From JAEZDC01 sp036676415 (lineage in GTDB: Bacteria; Bacteroidota; Bacteroidia; Chitinophagales; Chitinophagaceae), in the NCBI GenBank assembly GCA_036676415.1, contig JAKFCX010000001.1, positions 128,985-192,984 on the forward strand: a stretch of 64,000 nt of DNA, written 5' to 3'. Both the position numbers and the translations under genes were made by a program. Positions 53,815 to 61,628 of the stretch are shown here, piece after piece. A model generated the notes under the pieces. It saw only the letters and a program-made list of their open reading frames with translations. It had not been told where the DNA came from and did no database searches. Numbering within the stretch: position 1 is the first letter of the stretch; each line of letters starts with the position of its first letter.

Positions 53815-55086
53815 TTAATCTATCAGGTGGCTTCCAAAATAAGTCTGCAACACCTTTGGAACTTTAATGCCATCTGGTGTCTGGTGATTTTCCAAAATAG
53901 CAGCAACAATTCTTGGTAATGCCAGGCTGCTTCCGTTTAATGTATGCACCAGCTGTGTTTTTCCTGAAGCATCTTTAAAACGACATTTCATCCTGTTAGC
54001 CTGGAAATTTTCAAAATTACTTACACTACTCACCTCAAGCCATCTGGCCTGTGCTGCACTGTAGACTTCAAAGTCATAAGTAATGGCACTGGCAAAACCC
54101 ATATCACCTCCACATAACTTCAATATTCTGTATGGAAGTTCTAAGGACTGAACAAGTCTTTCCACATGGTTCACCATTTCGTCCAACACTTCATAACTCT
54201 TTTCCGGATCCACGATCTGTATAATCTCTACTTTTTCAAACTGGTGCAAACGATTCAATCCCCTTACATCTTTTCCATAACTGCCGGCCTCTCTTCTGAA
54301 ACATGGAGAGTAAGCCGTCATCTTTATCGGCAGATCTTCTGATTTTACAATGGTATCCCTGTAAATATTGGTAACAGGAACTTCTGCAGTCGGTATCAAA
54401 TAAAATTTATCCTCGGTAACAAAATACATCTGGCCTTCTTTATCAGGCAGCTGACCTGTTCCATAAGCAGAATCTTCATTCACCACAAAAGGCGGAATGA
54501 ACTCCATATAGCCAGCTTCTGTATTGTAATCAAGGAAATACTGAATCAACGAACGCTGTAGCTTTGCTCCTTTGTTCATATACACCGGAAACCCACTGCC
54601 TGTTATCTTATTACCTAACTCAAAATCAATCAGGTTGTATTTTTTTGTAAGTTCCCAGTGTGGCAAAGGTTCACCTGTAAACTCTGGCTTAATGCCACCC
54701 TCTCTTACCACTTCATTCTCCTCTGGTGTTTTTCCAACAGGTACTTGTTCTGATGGAAGATTCGGAAGTTGAATCAAAGTATCAATCAGCTTTTTCTCTA
54801 CATCAGCCATCTGTTGCTTCAATGGTTCTAAAGCTGTCTTATGATCGGAAACTTCTTTCTTTAACGCTTCAGCTTCTTCCTTCTTTCCCTGGCCCATTAA
54901 CTTACCAATGTCTTTAGAAGCAGCATTTACTTTTGACTGTGTATTATCAAATTCAGCCTGCAATCTTTTTCTTTCATCATCCAAAGCAATCACTTCATCA
55001 ACAATTCCGGGTTGCTTAAAGTTTTTTATAGCCAGTCTTCTCAATACTTCATCTTTATTCTGGCGAAGAAAATTTACCTGTAACAT
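53815..55086 (-). CDS. serS: Serine--tRNA ligase
   Basis: A 423-residue class II aminoacyl-tRNA synthetase. The N-terminal coiled-coil arm that holds the long variable arm of tRNA(Ser) covers about residues 1-110 (KDEVLRRLAIKNFKQPG start, helical and charged). Catalytic core motifs: FIPPFVV near 195, motif 2 CFRREAGSYGKDVRGLNRLHQF near 265 and motif 3 GSSLALPRIVAAILE near 385. A TATCTTTG box lies on this strand 16 bases before the ATG. Convergent with the L,D-transpeptidase gene. Confidence 0.98.
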   Translation of the reverse strand: MLQVNFLRQNKDEVLRRLAIKNFKQPGIVDEVIALDDERKRLQAEFDNTQSKVNAASKDIGKLMGQGKKEEAEALKKEVSDHKTALEPLKQQMADVEKKLIDTLIQLPNLPSEQVPVGKTPEENEVVREGGIKPEFTGEPLPHWELTKKYNLIDFELGNKITGSGFPVYMNKGAKLQRSLIQYFLDYNTEAGYMEFIPPFVVNEDSAYGTGQLPDKEGQMYFVTEDKFYLIPTAEVPVTNIYRDTIVKSEDLPIKMTAYSPCFRREAGSYGKDVRGLNRLHQFEKVEIIQIVDPEKSYEVLDEMVNHVERLVQSLELPYRILKLCGGDMGFASAITYDFEVYSAAQARWLEVSSVSNFENFQANRMKCRFKDASGKTQLVHTLNGSSLALPRIVAAILENHQTPDGIKVPKVLQTYFGSHLID

Positions 55087-55102
55087 CTGTTGCTATTTGC
55101 GG

Positions 55103-55110
55103 CAAAGATA
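55103..55110 (-). promoter_or_regulatory. -7 box (TATCTTTG) for serS
   Basis: TATCTTTG on the minus strand, 16 bases upstream of the serS ATG. Confidence 0.6.
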
Positions 55111-55159
55111 GCCTTTGAACCTTTTTATTTTATGTAACCAGCTTCAGTACTACTATTAT

Positions 55160-55181
55160 ACTTCGTTGTGTCACTCCCTTC
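55160..55181 (-). repeat. Interspersed repeat, minimal-core copy B7
   Basis: Minus strand reads GGGAGTGACACAACGAAG. Divergent intergenic space between serS and the 115-residue gene. Confidence 0.5.
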
Positions 55182-55227
55182 GAGGTCTTGTTCTCTATGG
55201 ATCATACTAAGAAGCATGTTATAAATT

Positions 55228-55253
55228 CTTTGCGTCTCAGCGTCATGGCGGTT
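55228..55253. repeat. CTTTGCG-type repeat half, element C3
   Basis: CTTTGCGTCTCAGCGTCATGG, one arm of the CTTTGCG repeat type seen at C1 and C2; the complementary arm is not present here. It overlaps the region where a -33 element for the gene at 55271 would lie. Confidence 0.45.
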
Positions 55254-55256
55254 AAT

Positions 55257-55264
55257 TATCTTTG
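55257..55264 (+). promoter_or_regulatory. -7 box (TATCTTTG) for the gene at 55271
   Basis: TATCTTTG, six bases before the ATG at 55271. Confidence 0.6.
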
Positions 55265-55270
55265 CCCGCT

Positions 55271-55615
55271 ATGAATATGAATGATGATCTGATGTCACGG
55301 TGGTGGACATTAGAAGCAAAACTGGTAGAGCGATTTGGCAAAAAGCCGGATATGGAGGCCATTCTTTTTCTGATTGGCATCAATGAAACAGGTTTTTTAC
55401 CCGAAAAGATCACCAAAGAACAAAAGCAGGATTTGATGCATGTGGCCACCTGCAGTCTTTTGGCTCCCAGCGGGTTTTATATTTTTGAAGGCAGAGACGA
55501 AGAAGGCTGGCCACATTATAAACAAGTGAAAGAACTGCCAAATCTTAGTATGCCTGAGCAGGAAAATTTCCTGAAAGACCATATTTTACTTTATTTCGGT
55601 CAACACGAATTCTGA
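55271..55615 (+). CDS. Small cytoplasmic protein of unknown function
   Basis: A 114-residue soluble protein starting at the ATG at 55271 (MNMNDDLMSRWWTLEAKLVERFG in part); an upstream TTG belongs to the -7 box. Mixed alpha/beta, with FEGRDEEGWPHYK in the middle and LLYFGQHEF at the end. I recognise no named family. Followed by the PPIase gene 11 bases after its stop, so the two are probably one operon. Confidence 0.8.
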   Translation: MNMNDDLMSRWWTLEAKLVERFGKKPDMEAILFLIGINETGFLPEKITKEQKQDLMHVATCSLLAPSGFYIFEGRDEEGWPHYKQVKELPNLSMPEQENFLKDHILLYFGQHEF

Positions 55616-55626
55616 AAGACGCAACA

Positions 55627-56355
55627 ATGAAAAAATTACTCCTTGGTATATTAATGATCGGAACATTGTCGGTAAATGCCCAGACAAAAAAAGCAACAAA
55701 AGCACCGGCTAAGCCTGCAACAAAAACAGTTAGCACGAAAAAAGCGCCGGTAAGTAAAGAAAAACTCGTTGAGCTTACTACGAATTACGGTACGATGATC
55801 CTGAAGTTGTACGACTCAACTCCTTTGCACCGTGATAATTTTATCAAGCTGGTAAAAACCGGTTTTTACGACAGTTTACTGTTTCATAGAGTGATTCAGG
55901 GTTTTATGATTCAAGGTGGAGATCCCGAAAGCAGGAATGCCGACAGCACCACGATGCTCGGTGGAGGTGCAGCTCCAGGCGAAAGAATTCCGGCTGAATT
56001 TAAAGTACAGTTTTTTCATAAGAAAGGAGCTTTGGCTGCAGCCAGAGATGGCAATCCGGCAAGAGCCAGTAGCAATTGCCAGTTCTATATTGTGCAGGGA
56101 AATAAAATACCTGCTGAACAGCTGAAACAAACAGAACAATCCGTAAAGTCGGCAAATCCTGCATTCAGCTACTCAGCAGCACAAAGAGAAGTGTATGCAA
56201 GAATCGGAGGCACTCCATTTCTTGATCAGAACTACACCGTATTTGGAGAAGTGATCAGTGGCCTGGATGTGATAGATAAAATAGCTGCGGTTCAAAAAGG
56301 CCAGGCTGATCGTCCGAAAGTAGATGTAAGAATGAAAATGAGGATGCTGAACTGA
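55627..56355 (+). CDS. Secreted peptidyl-prolyl cis-trans isomerase (cyclophilin type)
   Basis: A 242-residue periplasmic cyclophilin. Signal peptide (1-19), an Ala/Lys-rich linker (20-45), then the cyclophilin domain with FHRVIQGFMIQGGDP near 90, ASSNCQFYIV near 147 and NYTVFGEV near 203. Insertions near 157-190 are typical of the exported Bacteroidota type. Acts in folding of outer-membrane or exported proteins. Downstream of the 55271 gene in the same orientation. Confidence 0.93.
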   Translation: MKKLLLGILMIGTLSVNAQTKKATKAPAKPATKTVSTKKAPVSKEKLVELTTNYGTMILKLYDSTPLHRDNFIKLVKTGFYDSLLFHRVIQGFMIQGGDPESRNADSTTMLGGGAAPGERIPAEFKVQFFHKKGALAAARDGNPARASSNCQFYIVQGNKIPAEQLKQTEQSVKSANPAFSYSAAQREVYARIGGTPFLDQNYTVFGEVISGLDVIDKIAAVQKGQADRPKVDVRMKMRMLN

Positions 56356-56370
56356 TGCCATAGGCATTAC

Positions 56371-56410
56371 AGCTGAAGTGCTTGCGACGCAACGAAGCTG
56401 CCATGAAAAT
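56371..56410 (+). repeat. Interspersed repeat, minimal-core copy B8
   Basis: GCTGAAGTGCTTGCGACGCA, then ACGAAGCTGCCATGAAAA; a variant with an extra CTT in the centre. Lies between the PPIase and gcvH. Confidence 0.55.
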
Positions 56411-56462
56411 CATCTGCTGGTATCATTAAATTCCTAATATTTGCAGTCTTAAATTAATTGAT

Positions 56463-56840
56463 ATGAATTTTCCTTCCGAACTCAGGTACACCAAAGATCA
56501 TGAATGGGTAAAACTGGATGGCAATATTGCAACCATTGGCATTACCGATTTTGCTCAAAGAGAATTGGGCGACATTGTTTATGTTGACATCAATACTGTT
56601 GGTAAAAGCCTGAATGCAGAGGAAGTTTTTGGAACGGTTGAGGCAGTAAAAACAGTGAGTGATCTTTTTTTACCTGTTGCAGGAACCATCAAAGAAATTA
56701 ACCCTGTTTTAGAAAAGCAACCAGAACTGGTAAACAACGATCCTTATAATGAAGGATGGATGGTAAAAGTCGAAGTTGCTGATGTTGCATCAGTAGAAAA
56801 ACTGATGAGTGCAGAAGAGTATGGACAGATGGTTGGCTAA
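56463..56840 (+). CDS. gcvH: Glycine cleavage system H protein
   Basis: A 125-residue lipoyl carrier of the glycine cleavage complex, shuttling the aminomethyl group between the P, T and L proteins. The lipoylated lysine is K63 in GTVEAVKTVSD. The N-terminal MNFPSELRYTKDHEWVKL segment and the ITDFAQRELGDIVYVDI strand are canonical. It lies apart from gcvP/gcvT, as often in Bacteroidota. Terminator-like hairpin follows. Confidence 0.97.
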   Translation: MNFPSELRYTKDHEWVKLDGNIATIGITDFAQRELGDIVYVDINTVGKSLNAEEVFGTVEAVKTVSDLFLPVAGTIKEINPVLEKQPELVNNDPYNEGWMVKVEVADVASVEKLMSAEEYGQMVG

Positions 56841-56862
56841 TTACGATAGTAATAACGCTATT

Positions 56863-56912
56863 AAGCCGAAGTGGTGATGTTGCAGCTGCAGTGTTATCAA
56901 TCGGCTTTTTTA
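56863..56912 (+). terminator. Terminator-like hairpin after gcvH
   Basis: AAGCCGA (56863-56869) pairs with TCGGCTT (56901-56907), followed by T-run. The loop encloses a GCAGCTGC palindrome. Confidence 0.7.
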
Positions 56913-56942
56913 TTTAATGACTGTTTGACTCATCTAAGTGAG

Positions 56943-56950
56943 TAGTTTTG
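56943..56950 (+). promoter_or_regulatory. -7 box (TAGTTTTG) for the VanZ-like gene
   Basis: TAGTTTTG, three bases before the ATG at 56954; the in-frame TTG at 56948 is part of the box. Confidence 0.5.
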
Positions 56951-56953
56951 AAA

Positions 56954-57325
56954 ATGATTTTCCCTACCCGAAGTTTTCTGACGGCGATTATCTGGTTTAT
57001 CACTGTTTCCGTTTTGTTTGTATTGCCAGGTTCAGAATTTCCACAGGAAGATTGGTTTGAAAAAGTATACCTGGATAAGGTCGTTCATATTGCCTTCATC
57101 TTCCTCCTGATTTATTTGTTTCTTTCGCCAGTCAGATATGCAGATAAAAAATGGATATTAATGATAGTTGGATTAGGAATTATGTACGGAGTTGGGATAG
57201 AGTTTATTCAAAAATATTTTATTAAGGGAAGGTCGTTTGAAGTGGCAGATATTGTTTGTGATATCGCAGGTTGCCTTTCAGCTTACTTAGTTATTTCCTG
57301 GCAACGAAAGGCTGAAAAAAAGTAA
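56954..57325 (+). CDS. VanZ-like family membrane protein
   Basis: A 123-residue protein with four hydrophobic segments and the VanZ-like pattern: LPGSEFP near residue 25, DKVVHIAFIFLL near 41, a central helix ending YGVGIEFIQ near 80 and GRSFEVADIVCDIAGCLSAYL near 92. VanZ-like proteins are of varied function; resistance to teicoplanin is known for few of them, so no such role is claimed. A G/C-rich hairpin lies at its 3' end. Confidence 0.85.
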   Translation: MIFPTRSFLTAIIWFITVSVLFVLPGSEFPQEDWFEKVYLDKVVHIAFIFLLIYLFLSPVRYADKKWILMIVGLGIMYGVGIEFIQKYFIKGRSFEVADIVCDIAGCLSAYLVISWQRKAEKK

Positions 57326-57345
57326 GCCCCTGTGGAAACAGGGGC
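57326..57345. terminator. Hairpin between the VanZ-like gene and the cbb3 cluster
   Basis: GCCCCTGT / ACAGGGGC with loop GGAA. A minus-strand T-run follows the hairpin (read from the opposite strand), so it may terminate leftward cbb3 transcription; no T-run follows on the plus strand. Confidence 0.45.
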
Positions 57346-57527
57346 CGCAACCAAAACTAACTGCTTATGAGAAAATTGACTACTTGCATTTATATCAAGA
57401 CAAAACCAATGCCAAAATCTTAATCAAAACGGTTAAAGAAATCTCAACATCTGGTTCTTTATTGCCTTATGATATACTCTTAGAACGCAAGAAGGATTCT
57501 TTTGTTTAACAATGAAATGTTAATGGT

Positions 57528-58232
57528 TTAATGGCAGGAAGCAGCAGCAGAAGCTGCTGCAAAAGAGGGGCTTATAAATGGAATTCCGAGGTTCATTCCA
57601 CGCATTACCAAAAGGACCCCCATTAACAGAAAGGCATAGGGTGTCAATTTCCGGATAAAACTTCTTGCCTGGATGCTGATAATGAAGCCGGCAAATGACA
57701 ACAGCATTAAGGGTGGCATTGTTCCTAATCCAAAAGCTGCCATAAATTCCATTCCATGCCATGGATTACTGCTAGCCATAGCACCTGTTATAGCCAGGTA
57801 AACCATGCCGCAAGGCAATAGACCGTTGGCCAAACCTGTAAGATAAAAGCCCCCTATACTCCTGATACGTAGAAACTGCGCAACAAGTGACTGCACTTTT
57901 GTGTAGAATTGATTGACACCGCCAAAGCCGCTAACCCGTTTATTGAGTTTTATCATTAGGAAGAAAGTAAGGATCACCACACCAGCTACGATCGAGAAAA
58001 TCTGCTGAAAACCAGCGATGAATACTTGTCGTCCCAGGAATCCAAAAAATAATCCTATTAAAGCATAAGTAGTAACTCTTCCTAAATTATACAGAATAAT
58101 ACCCAGCACTTTTTGCGCTTTCGAATGTGATGCAAGTGGCAGTGACAATGCCAATGGCCCACACATTCCAACACAGTGAAAACTACTGATACTGCCTAAT
58201 ACAAAACCTGATATGAATACTTCCCAGATCAC
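57528..58232 (-). CDS. Sulfite exporter TauE/SafE-like membrane protein of the cbb3 cluster
   Basis: A 234-residue multi-pass membrane protein of the type annotated as sulfite exporter TauE/SafE or UreH-like. It has about six transmembrane helices and the motif SFHCVGMCGPLALSLP near residue 17. C21 and C27-type cysteines in this motif resemble metal-transport-linked members, and location at the end of a cbb3 oxidase cluster suggests copper handling for oxidase maturation. That role is inference; the family is otherwise varied. Its start overlaps the ccoH stop by one base. Confidence 0.85.
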   Translation of the reverse strand: MIWEVFISGFVLGSISSFHCVGMCGPLALSLPLASHSKAQKVLGIILYNLGRVTTYALIGLFFGFLGRQVFIAGFQQIFSIVAGVVILTFFLMIKLNKRVSGFGGVNQFYTKVQSLVAQFLRIRSIGGFYLTGLANGLLPCGMVYLAITGAMASSNPWHGMEFMAAFGLGTMPPLMLLSFAGFIISIQARSFIRKLTPYAFLLMGVLLVMRGMNLGIPFISPSFAAASAAASCH

Positions 58233-58663
58233 TATTGAACTGTAATAAATTCCCTGTAATAATATTGTTTACCCTTATTGGTAAGCTGTAGTTTCAATTC
58301 ATAGGTGCCTTTTGCAAAAACAGATTTATCGAAGTTGTAAATACCATCTTCTATTTTAACAGGCAATCGCTGATCTTTAATTGCATCGGTTTTACAGTAG
58401 AACCATGCTTCTCCTTCTGAAATAGTAGTTTGTAATGATGCAGGCAGCTGAAGTGTAATGGTTGAAGCATCCTGCATCAATGTTAAACTCCCTGCCGTGC
58501 TTGCATTGGCAGCACCATCAATCTTGTCCTGGTAACGCAGTTCCTCCTTGTAATAATCTTTGGTTACTAACTCGAATTTTGTATTTACTGCTTTATATAC
58601 CAATGTTGCCATTAATCCCACAAAGACGACGAATACAACAACTAATTTGTTACCCCAACTCAT
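58232..58663 (-). CDS. ccoH: FixH-family protein, CcoH
   Basis: A 143-residue membrane protein with one N-terminal helix (residues 7-26) and a periplasmic beta-rich domain, with KDYYKEELRYQDKIDG near residue 36 typical of FixH/CcoH. It is an assembly factor or stabilising subunit of cbb3 oxidase. Fits the cluster order ccoG-ccoH and the end of the oxidase operon. Overlaps the next gene by one base. Confidence 0.87.
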   Translation of the reverse strand: MSWGNKLVVVFVVFVGLMATLVYKAVNTKFELVTKDYYKEELRYQDKIDGAANASTAGSLTLMQDASTITLQLPASLQTTISEGEAWFYCKTDAIKDQRLPVKIEDGIYNFDKSVFAKGTYELKLQLTNKGKQYYYREFITVQ

Positions 58664-58693
58664 AGTTTATTTTTTGTGCCGAAGAACATTCCT

Positions 58694-58740
58694 ACAGTAC
58701 AAGTGAGTGACACAACGATGTACAATAGAAATGCTGCAGC
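58694..58740 (+). repeat. Interspersed repeat, minimal-core copy B9
   Basis: CAGTACAAGTGAGTGACACA, then ACGATGTACAATAG. Read on the minus strand, TTGTGTCACTCACTTGTAC matches R1 without its 54 bp core, giving the exact core boundaries. Confidence 0.7.
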
Positions 58741-58753
58741 TTGTTCAATTATT

Positions 58754-60157
58754 TTAATCACTCACCGGACCAAGGAAGTTTGTTTTTACTACTGCAATTC
58801 TTTTATCTCCCTCGTATAATCCTAAACTGATCCTGGTTTTTCTATCGTGGATCATTTGTTTGGGCAACACAACGAAGAAAGAACCTCCACCTTGTCCTTC
58901 TTCTTTCACTGCTATGAATTTTCCACCAATGATCTCCACCAACCCCTTTCCATCTTCCACCTTAATGGTGAGGGGAATAGGCTTAATGGTCTTATTAACC
59001 ATTTTAATATTGTACAGGTTGGAAACACTGTCCGTTCCTCTTTCCTGGTAAAGAATTCCTGGTGTACGCATTACGGTTGCACCAACATCTTTTCTTGTTG
59101 CCAACAAAGCGGTAAGCGCAACAAGTAATAATACACAAAGACCTGTATAGACTTTCATCCTGGTGGTGAAACGAAACTTTGTACCTTTTTCTATAGAATC
59201 TTCAGATGCATAGCGAATAAGTCCTTCAGCCTTGTGCAAACGTGTCATTACACTATCGCATGCATCAATGCAGGCTGTGCATCCAACACATTCCATTTGT
59301 ACACCATTTCTAATATCAATACCTGTTGGACAAACCTCAACACATTGATAACAGTCAATACAATCGCCCAAAGGTTTTTCAACTTCCTTTTTAAAATTTC
59401 CTCTTGGTTCACCTCTTTTATAATCGTAAGCCACGATCATTGAGTTCTTGTCCAGCAAAACACTTTGCAATCTTCCGTAAGGACAAACTGCAGTACATGC
59501 CTGTTCTCTGAAGAATGCAAACACTCCATAAAATACTCCACTAAAAGCAAGTAAAGCCGTGAACCCAACTATATGTTTACTGGCTGGTTCTGAAATTATC
59601 TGTTGCAACTCTTTTATACCAATGATATACGCAAGAAAGAAATTGGCTATTATAAAAGATATGATGAAGAAGGTGATGTGATTGCCACCCACTTTAAAAA
59701 TCTTCTTAAGTGTCCATGGTGCTTTACGAAGTTCTCTTTGCTGGTTAGCATTACCGAGGAAAAGATATTCTACTTTGCGGAACATCATTTCCATGAAGTT
59801 GGTATGAGGGCAGGCCCAGCCACAAAACAATCTTCCGAAAGCTGCGGTAAAAAGAATAATAAAGAACATGAAGGTTAGCATCACCAGGCCGAAAATGAAA
59901 AAATCCTGTGGCCAGAACACCTTACCAAATATGTGAAACTTAGCTTCTGTTACATTGAAGAGAAAAAGTGGTCTTCCATCAACATGAATAAATGGTAACG
60001 CAAAGAATAAGATAAAAAAGAAAAAGCTGAGTATTGTTCTTGCATTATAATACCGGCCTTTGGGCTTTTTGGCAAAAACCCATTTACGCTTTCCCTGTTC
60101 ATCAACAGTTGCCAGCCTGTCTCTGAAATCTTCGTGTATGTCTGGTGTTATGTGCAT
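58754..60157 (-). CDS. ccoG: Cytochrome c oxidase accessory protein CcoG
   Basis: A 467-residue ferredoxin-like membrane protein that reduces Cu(II) during cbb3 oxidase maturation. The N-terminal charged region is followed by transmembrane helices (near 40-60, 80-105, 160-185 and 200-220). The central part carries CPH (near residue 118), the CPYG segment near 225 and two ferredoxin motifs: CIDCYQCVEVCP near 263 and CVGCTACIDAC near 285. C-terminal periplasmic domain of Ig-like character. Downstream of ccoP by ten bases. Confidence 0.95.
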   Translation of the reverse strand: MHITPDIHEDFRDRLATVDEQGKRKWVFAKKPKGRYYNARTILSFFFFILFFALPFIHVDGRPLFLFNVTEAKFHIFGKVFWPQDFFIFGLVMLTFMFFIILFTAAFGRLFCGWACPHTNFMEMMFRKVEYLFLGNANQQRELRKAPWTLKKIFKVGGNHITFFIISFIIANFFLAYIIGIKELQQIISEPASKHIVGFTALLAFSGVFYGVFAFFREQACTAVCPYGRLQSVLLDKNSMIVAYDYKRGEPRGNFKKEVEKPLGDCIDCYQCVEVCPTGIDIRNGVQMECVGCTACIDACDSVMTRLHKAEGLIRYASEDSIEKGTKFRFTTRMKVYTGLCVLLLVALTALLATRKDVGATVMRTPGILYQERGTDSVSNLYNIKMVNKTIKPIPLTIKVEDGKGLVEIIGGKFIAVKEEGQGGGSFFVVLPKQMIHDRKTRISLGLYEGDKRIAVVKTNFLGPVSD

Positions 60158-60166
60158 GTTATGCTG

Positions 60167-61312
60167 TTATTTAACAGCAGCTATCCTGGTTGTATCTGAC
60201 ACTGCTGTTTCTTCTTTATATAAATCACCCTGAGGCTCTTTTGCATTCGCAACTTTACTTCCTTTTATCGATTTTATATAACTGGTCAACTGTGCAATTT
60301 GCACAGGAGTAAAGGTTCCTTTCCATGGTTGCATACCTTTTTCAGGAACTCCATACTTGATAGTTTTAAAAACATCTTTCACACTGCCACCGTGAATCCA
60401 ATAATCATCTGTAAGATTTGGACCTACTACACCACCACCATCAGCTGCATGACAAGGAGAACAAGAGCTGGTGTATATTTTTTTACCGGCATCTAAATCT
60501 GTTGCTGCAGTTAACAGCTTAACCGTATTCTCGTCTACACTGTTTCCTGCTTTCTTTAGATTGTTTGCTTTTTCTTCCTCAGCCTTTGCCATTTCGATTT
60601 GAAATTCCTGCAGACTTAACGGAGCCGTTTCAGATACATGGTATCTCCACAAATAAATTCCTGCGAAGATGATTGTGATATAGAAACCATATATCCACCA
60701 GGGTGGAAGCTTATTATCCAATTCATGTATATCATCGTAGTTATGGTCAAGCTGAATATCTTTTTCTTCATTCAGTGAACGGAAACTGTTGATCTTCATC
60801 CACCAGTTTTTCCATTTGCTTTCTTTTACAGCTGCATGTTCTTCAACTAATGTAACGGCCACTTCTTTTGCAATAAGTGATCTCAAAAACAAGAGCATAC
60901 TAACGATGATGATGAACTCGAGACCGATAACGCTAACTAATGCATAAAAAGAACTTTTAGCCATACCACTGATGGTATTACTCACTACTTCGGCTGCTGC
61001 AGGAGCACCTGCCTGTGCAAATAATGTGGAGCTGATCAAAGAAAGAATGATTACAGAAACAACTTTTGCCGCAGCTCTTTCCTTTTTTACTCTGTCTGTC
61101 TTTAGCTGGGCTGCACCAATAACAATATGCCCCAGCAATGCAATAGCCAATGCTAACACTCCTATTATGATGAGCAATGTAACTGCTAAGGGATTATCCA
61201 GTTCAGATTTTTTTGGTGGACCGGCAGCCCATACATTCATTGGAATGATCAACCAAACAAAACATACTGAAGCAATTCTAAATATCAATTTATTGTTCAA
61301 CAACTTTCTCAT
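60167..61312 (-). CDS. ccoP: Cytochrome cbb3 oxidase subunit III CcoP, one-heme form
   Basis: A 381-residue c-type cytochrome subunit. The N-terminal half has hydrophobic segments (about 10-30, 40-68, 82-100 and 118-145); the CcoP-type region DHNYDDIHELDNKLPPWW (near residue 189) precedes the last transmembrane helix. Only one CxxCH is present, CSPCH at 284-288, with the axial methionine in EKGMQPW near 330. Classical proteobacterial CcoP has two hemes. The monoheme state is seen directly. The gene follows the small ccoQ-like gene. Confidence 0.92.
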   Translation of the reverse strand: MRKLLNNKLIFRIASVCFVWLIIPMNVWAAGPPKKSELDNPLAVTLLIIIGVLALAIALLGHIVIGAAQLKTDRVKKERAAAKVVSVIILSLISSTLFAQAGAPAAAEVVSNTISGMAKSSFYALVSVIGLEFIIIVSMLLFLRSLIAKEVAVTLVEEHAAVKESKWKNWWMKINSFRSLNEEKDIQLDHNYDDIHELDNKLPPWWIYGFYITIIFAGIYLWRYHVSETAPLSLQEFQIEMAKAEEEKANNLKKAGNSVDENTVKLLTAATDLDAGKKIYTSSCSPCHAADGGGVVGPNLTDDYWIHGGSVKDVFKTIKYGVPEKGMQPWKGTFTPVQIAQLTSYIKSIKGSKVANAKEPQGDLYKEETAVSDTTRIAAVK

Positions 61313-61328
61313 GTTGTAGTCTTTTTTA

Positions 61329-61490
61329 TTAATTGTCTAAAGGAATCCTGTTGATCTTATCAATCATTTTTTTATCGGCTTTTAATGCCCATAATGTCAT
61401 CACAACAAAAAAGGTGAAGAAGATCATGAACGATGACATCGCATAAATGTCAACACCGATGATGGATTCTAAGTAGTTAATGAATTTCAT
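61329..61490 (-). CDS. ccoQ: Small cbb3 oxidase subunit, CcoQ-like
   Basis: A 53-residue protein: MKFINYLESIIGVDIYAMSS, then a transmembrane helix (FMIFFTFFVVMTLWALKADK) and a basic/polar end (KMIDKINRIPLDN). One helix with a charged tail and a position between ccoNO and ccoP fit CcoQ/FixQ. Identified by its position and layout; sequence of this subunit is poorly conserved. Confidence 0.75.
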   Translation of the reverse strand: MKFINYLESIIGVDIYAMSSFMIFFTFFVVMTLWALKADKKMIDKINRIPLDN

Positions 61491-61530
61491 TTTTGTTATT
61501 TTATTTACCCTGCTTCATATAATAATTAAA

Positions 61531-61550
61531 CATCGTTGCGTCGCACCCTT
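61531..61550 (-). repeat. Interspersed repeat, minimal-core copy B10
   Basis: Minus strand reads AAGGGTGCGACGCAACGATG. Located inside the cbb3 cluster between ccoQ and ccoNO (138 bp gap with no gene). Confidence 0.55.
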
Positions 61551-61628
61551 CTGGTCCCTGTTCACTATTTTGTCAGTGGAGGAAGCAACAAGTGGGGGTA
61601 TGAACTTATTGCTTCCGTACTCCACCAA

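Noticed and set aside
56954..57325. Glycopeptide resistance role for the VanZ-like gene
   Set aside because: VanZ-like domains are widespread in Bacteroidota without van genes; there is no van operon here.
57367..57423. 18-residue ORF (MRKLTTCIYIKTKPMPKS) after the hairpin at 57326
   Set aside because: No hydrophobic or conserved character, no -7 box close by, and no link to a gene downstream. Too short to support.
5971..61550. CRISPR array or transposon-terminal repeats
   Set aside because: Copies are dispersed, not in tandem, with no regular spacers, no cas genes, no transposase ORF and no visible target-site duplications.
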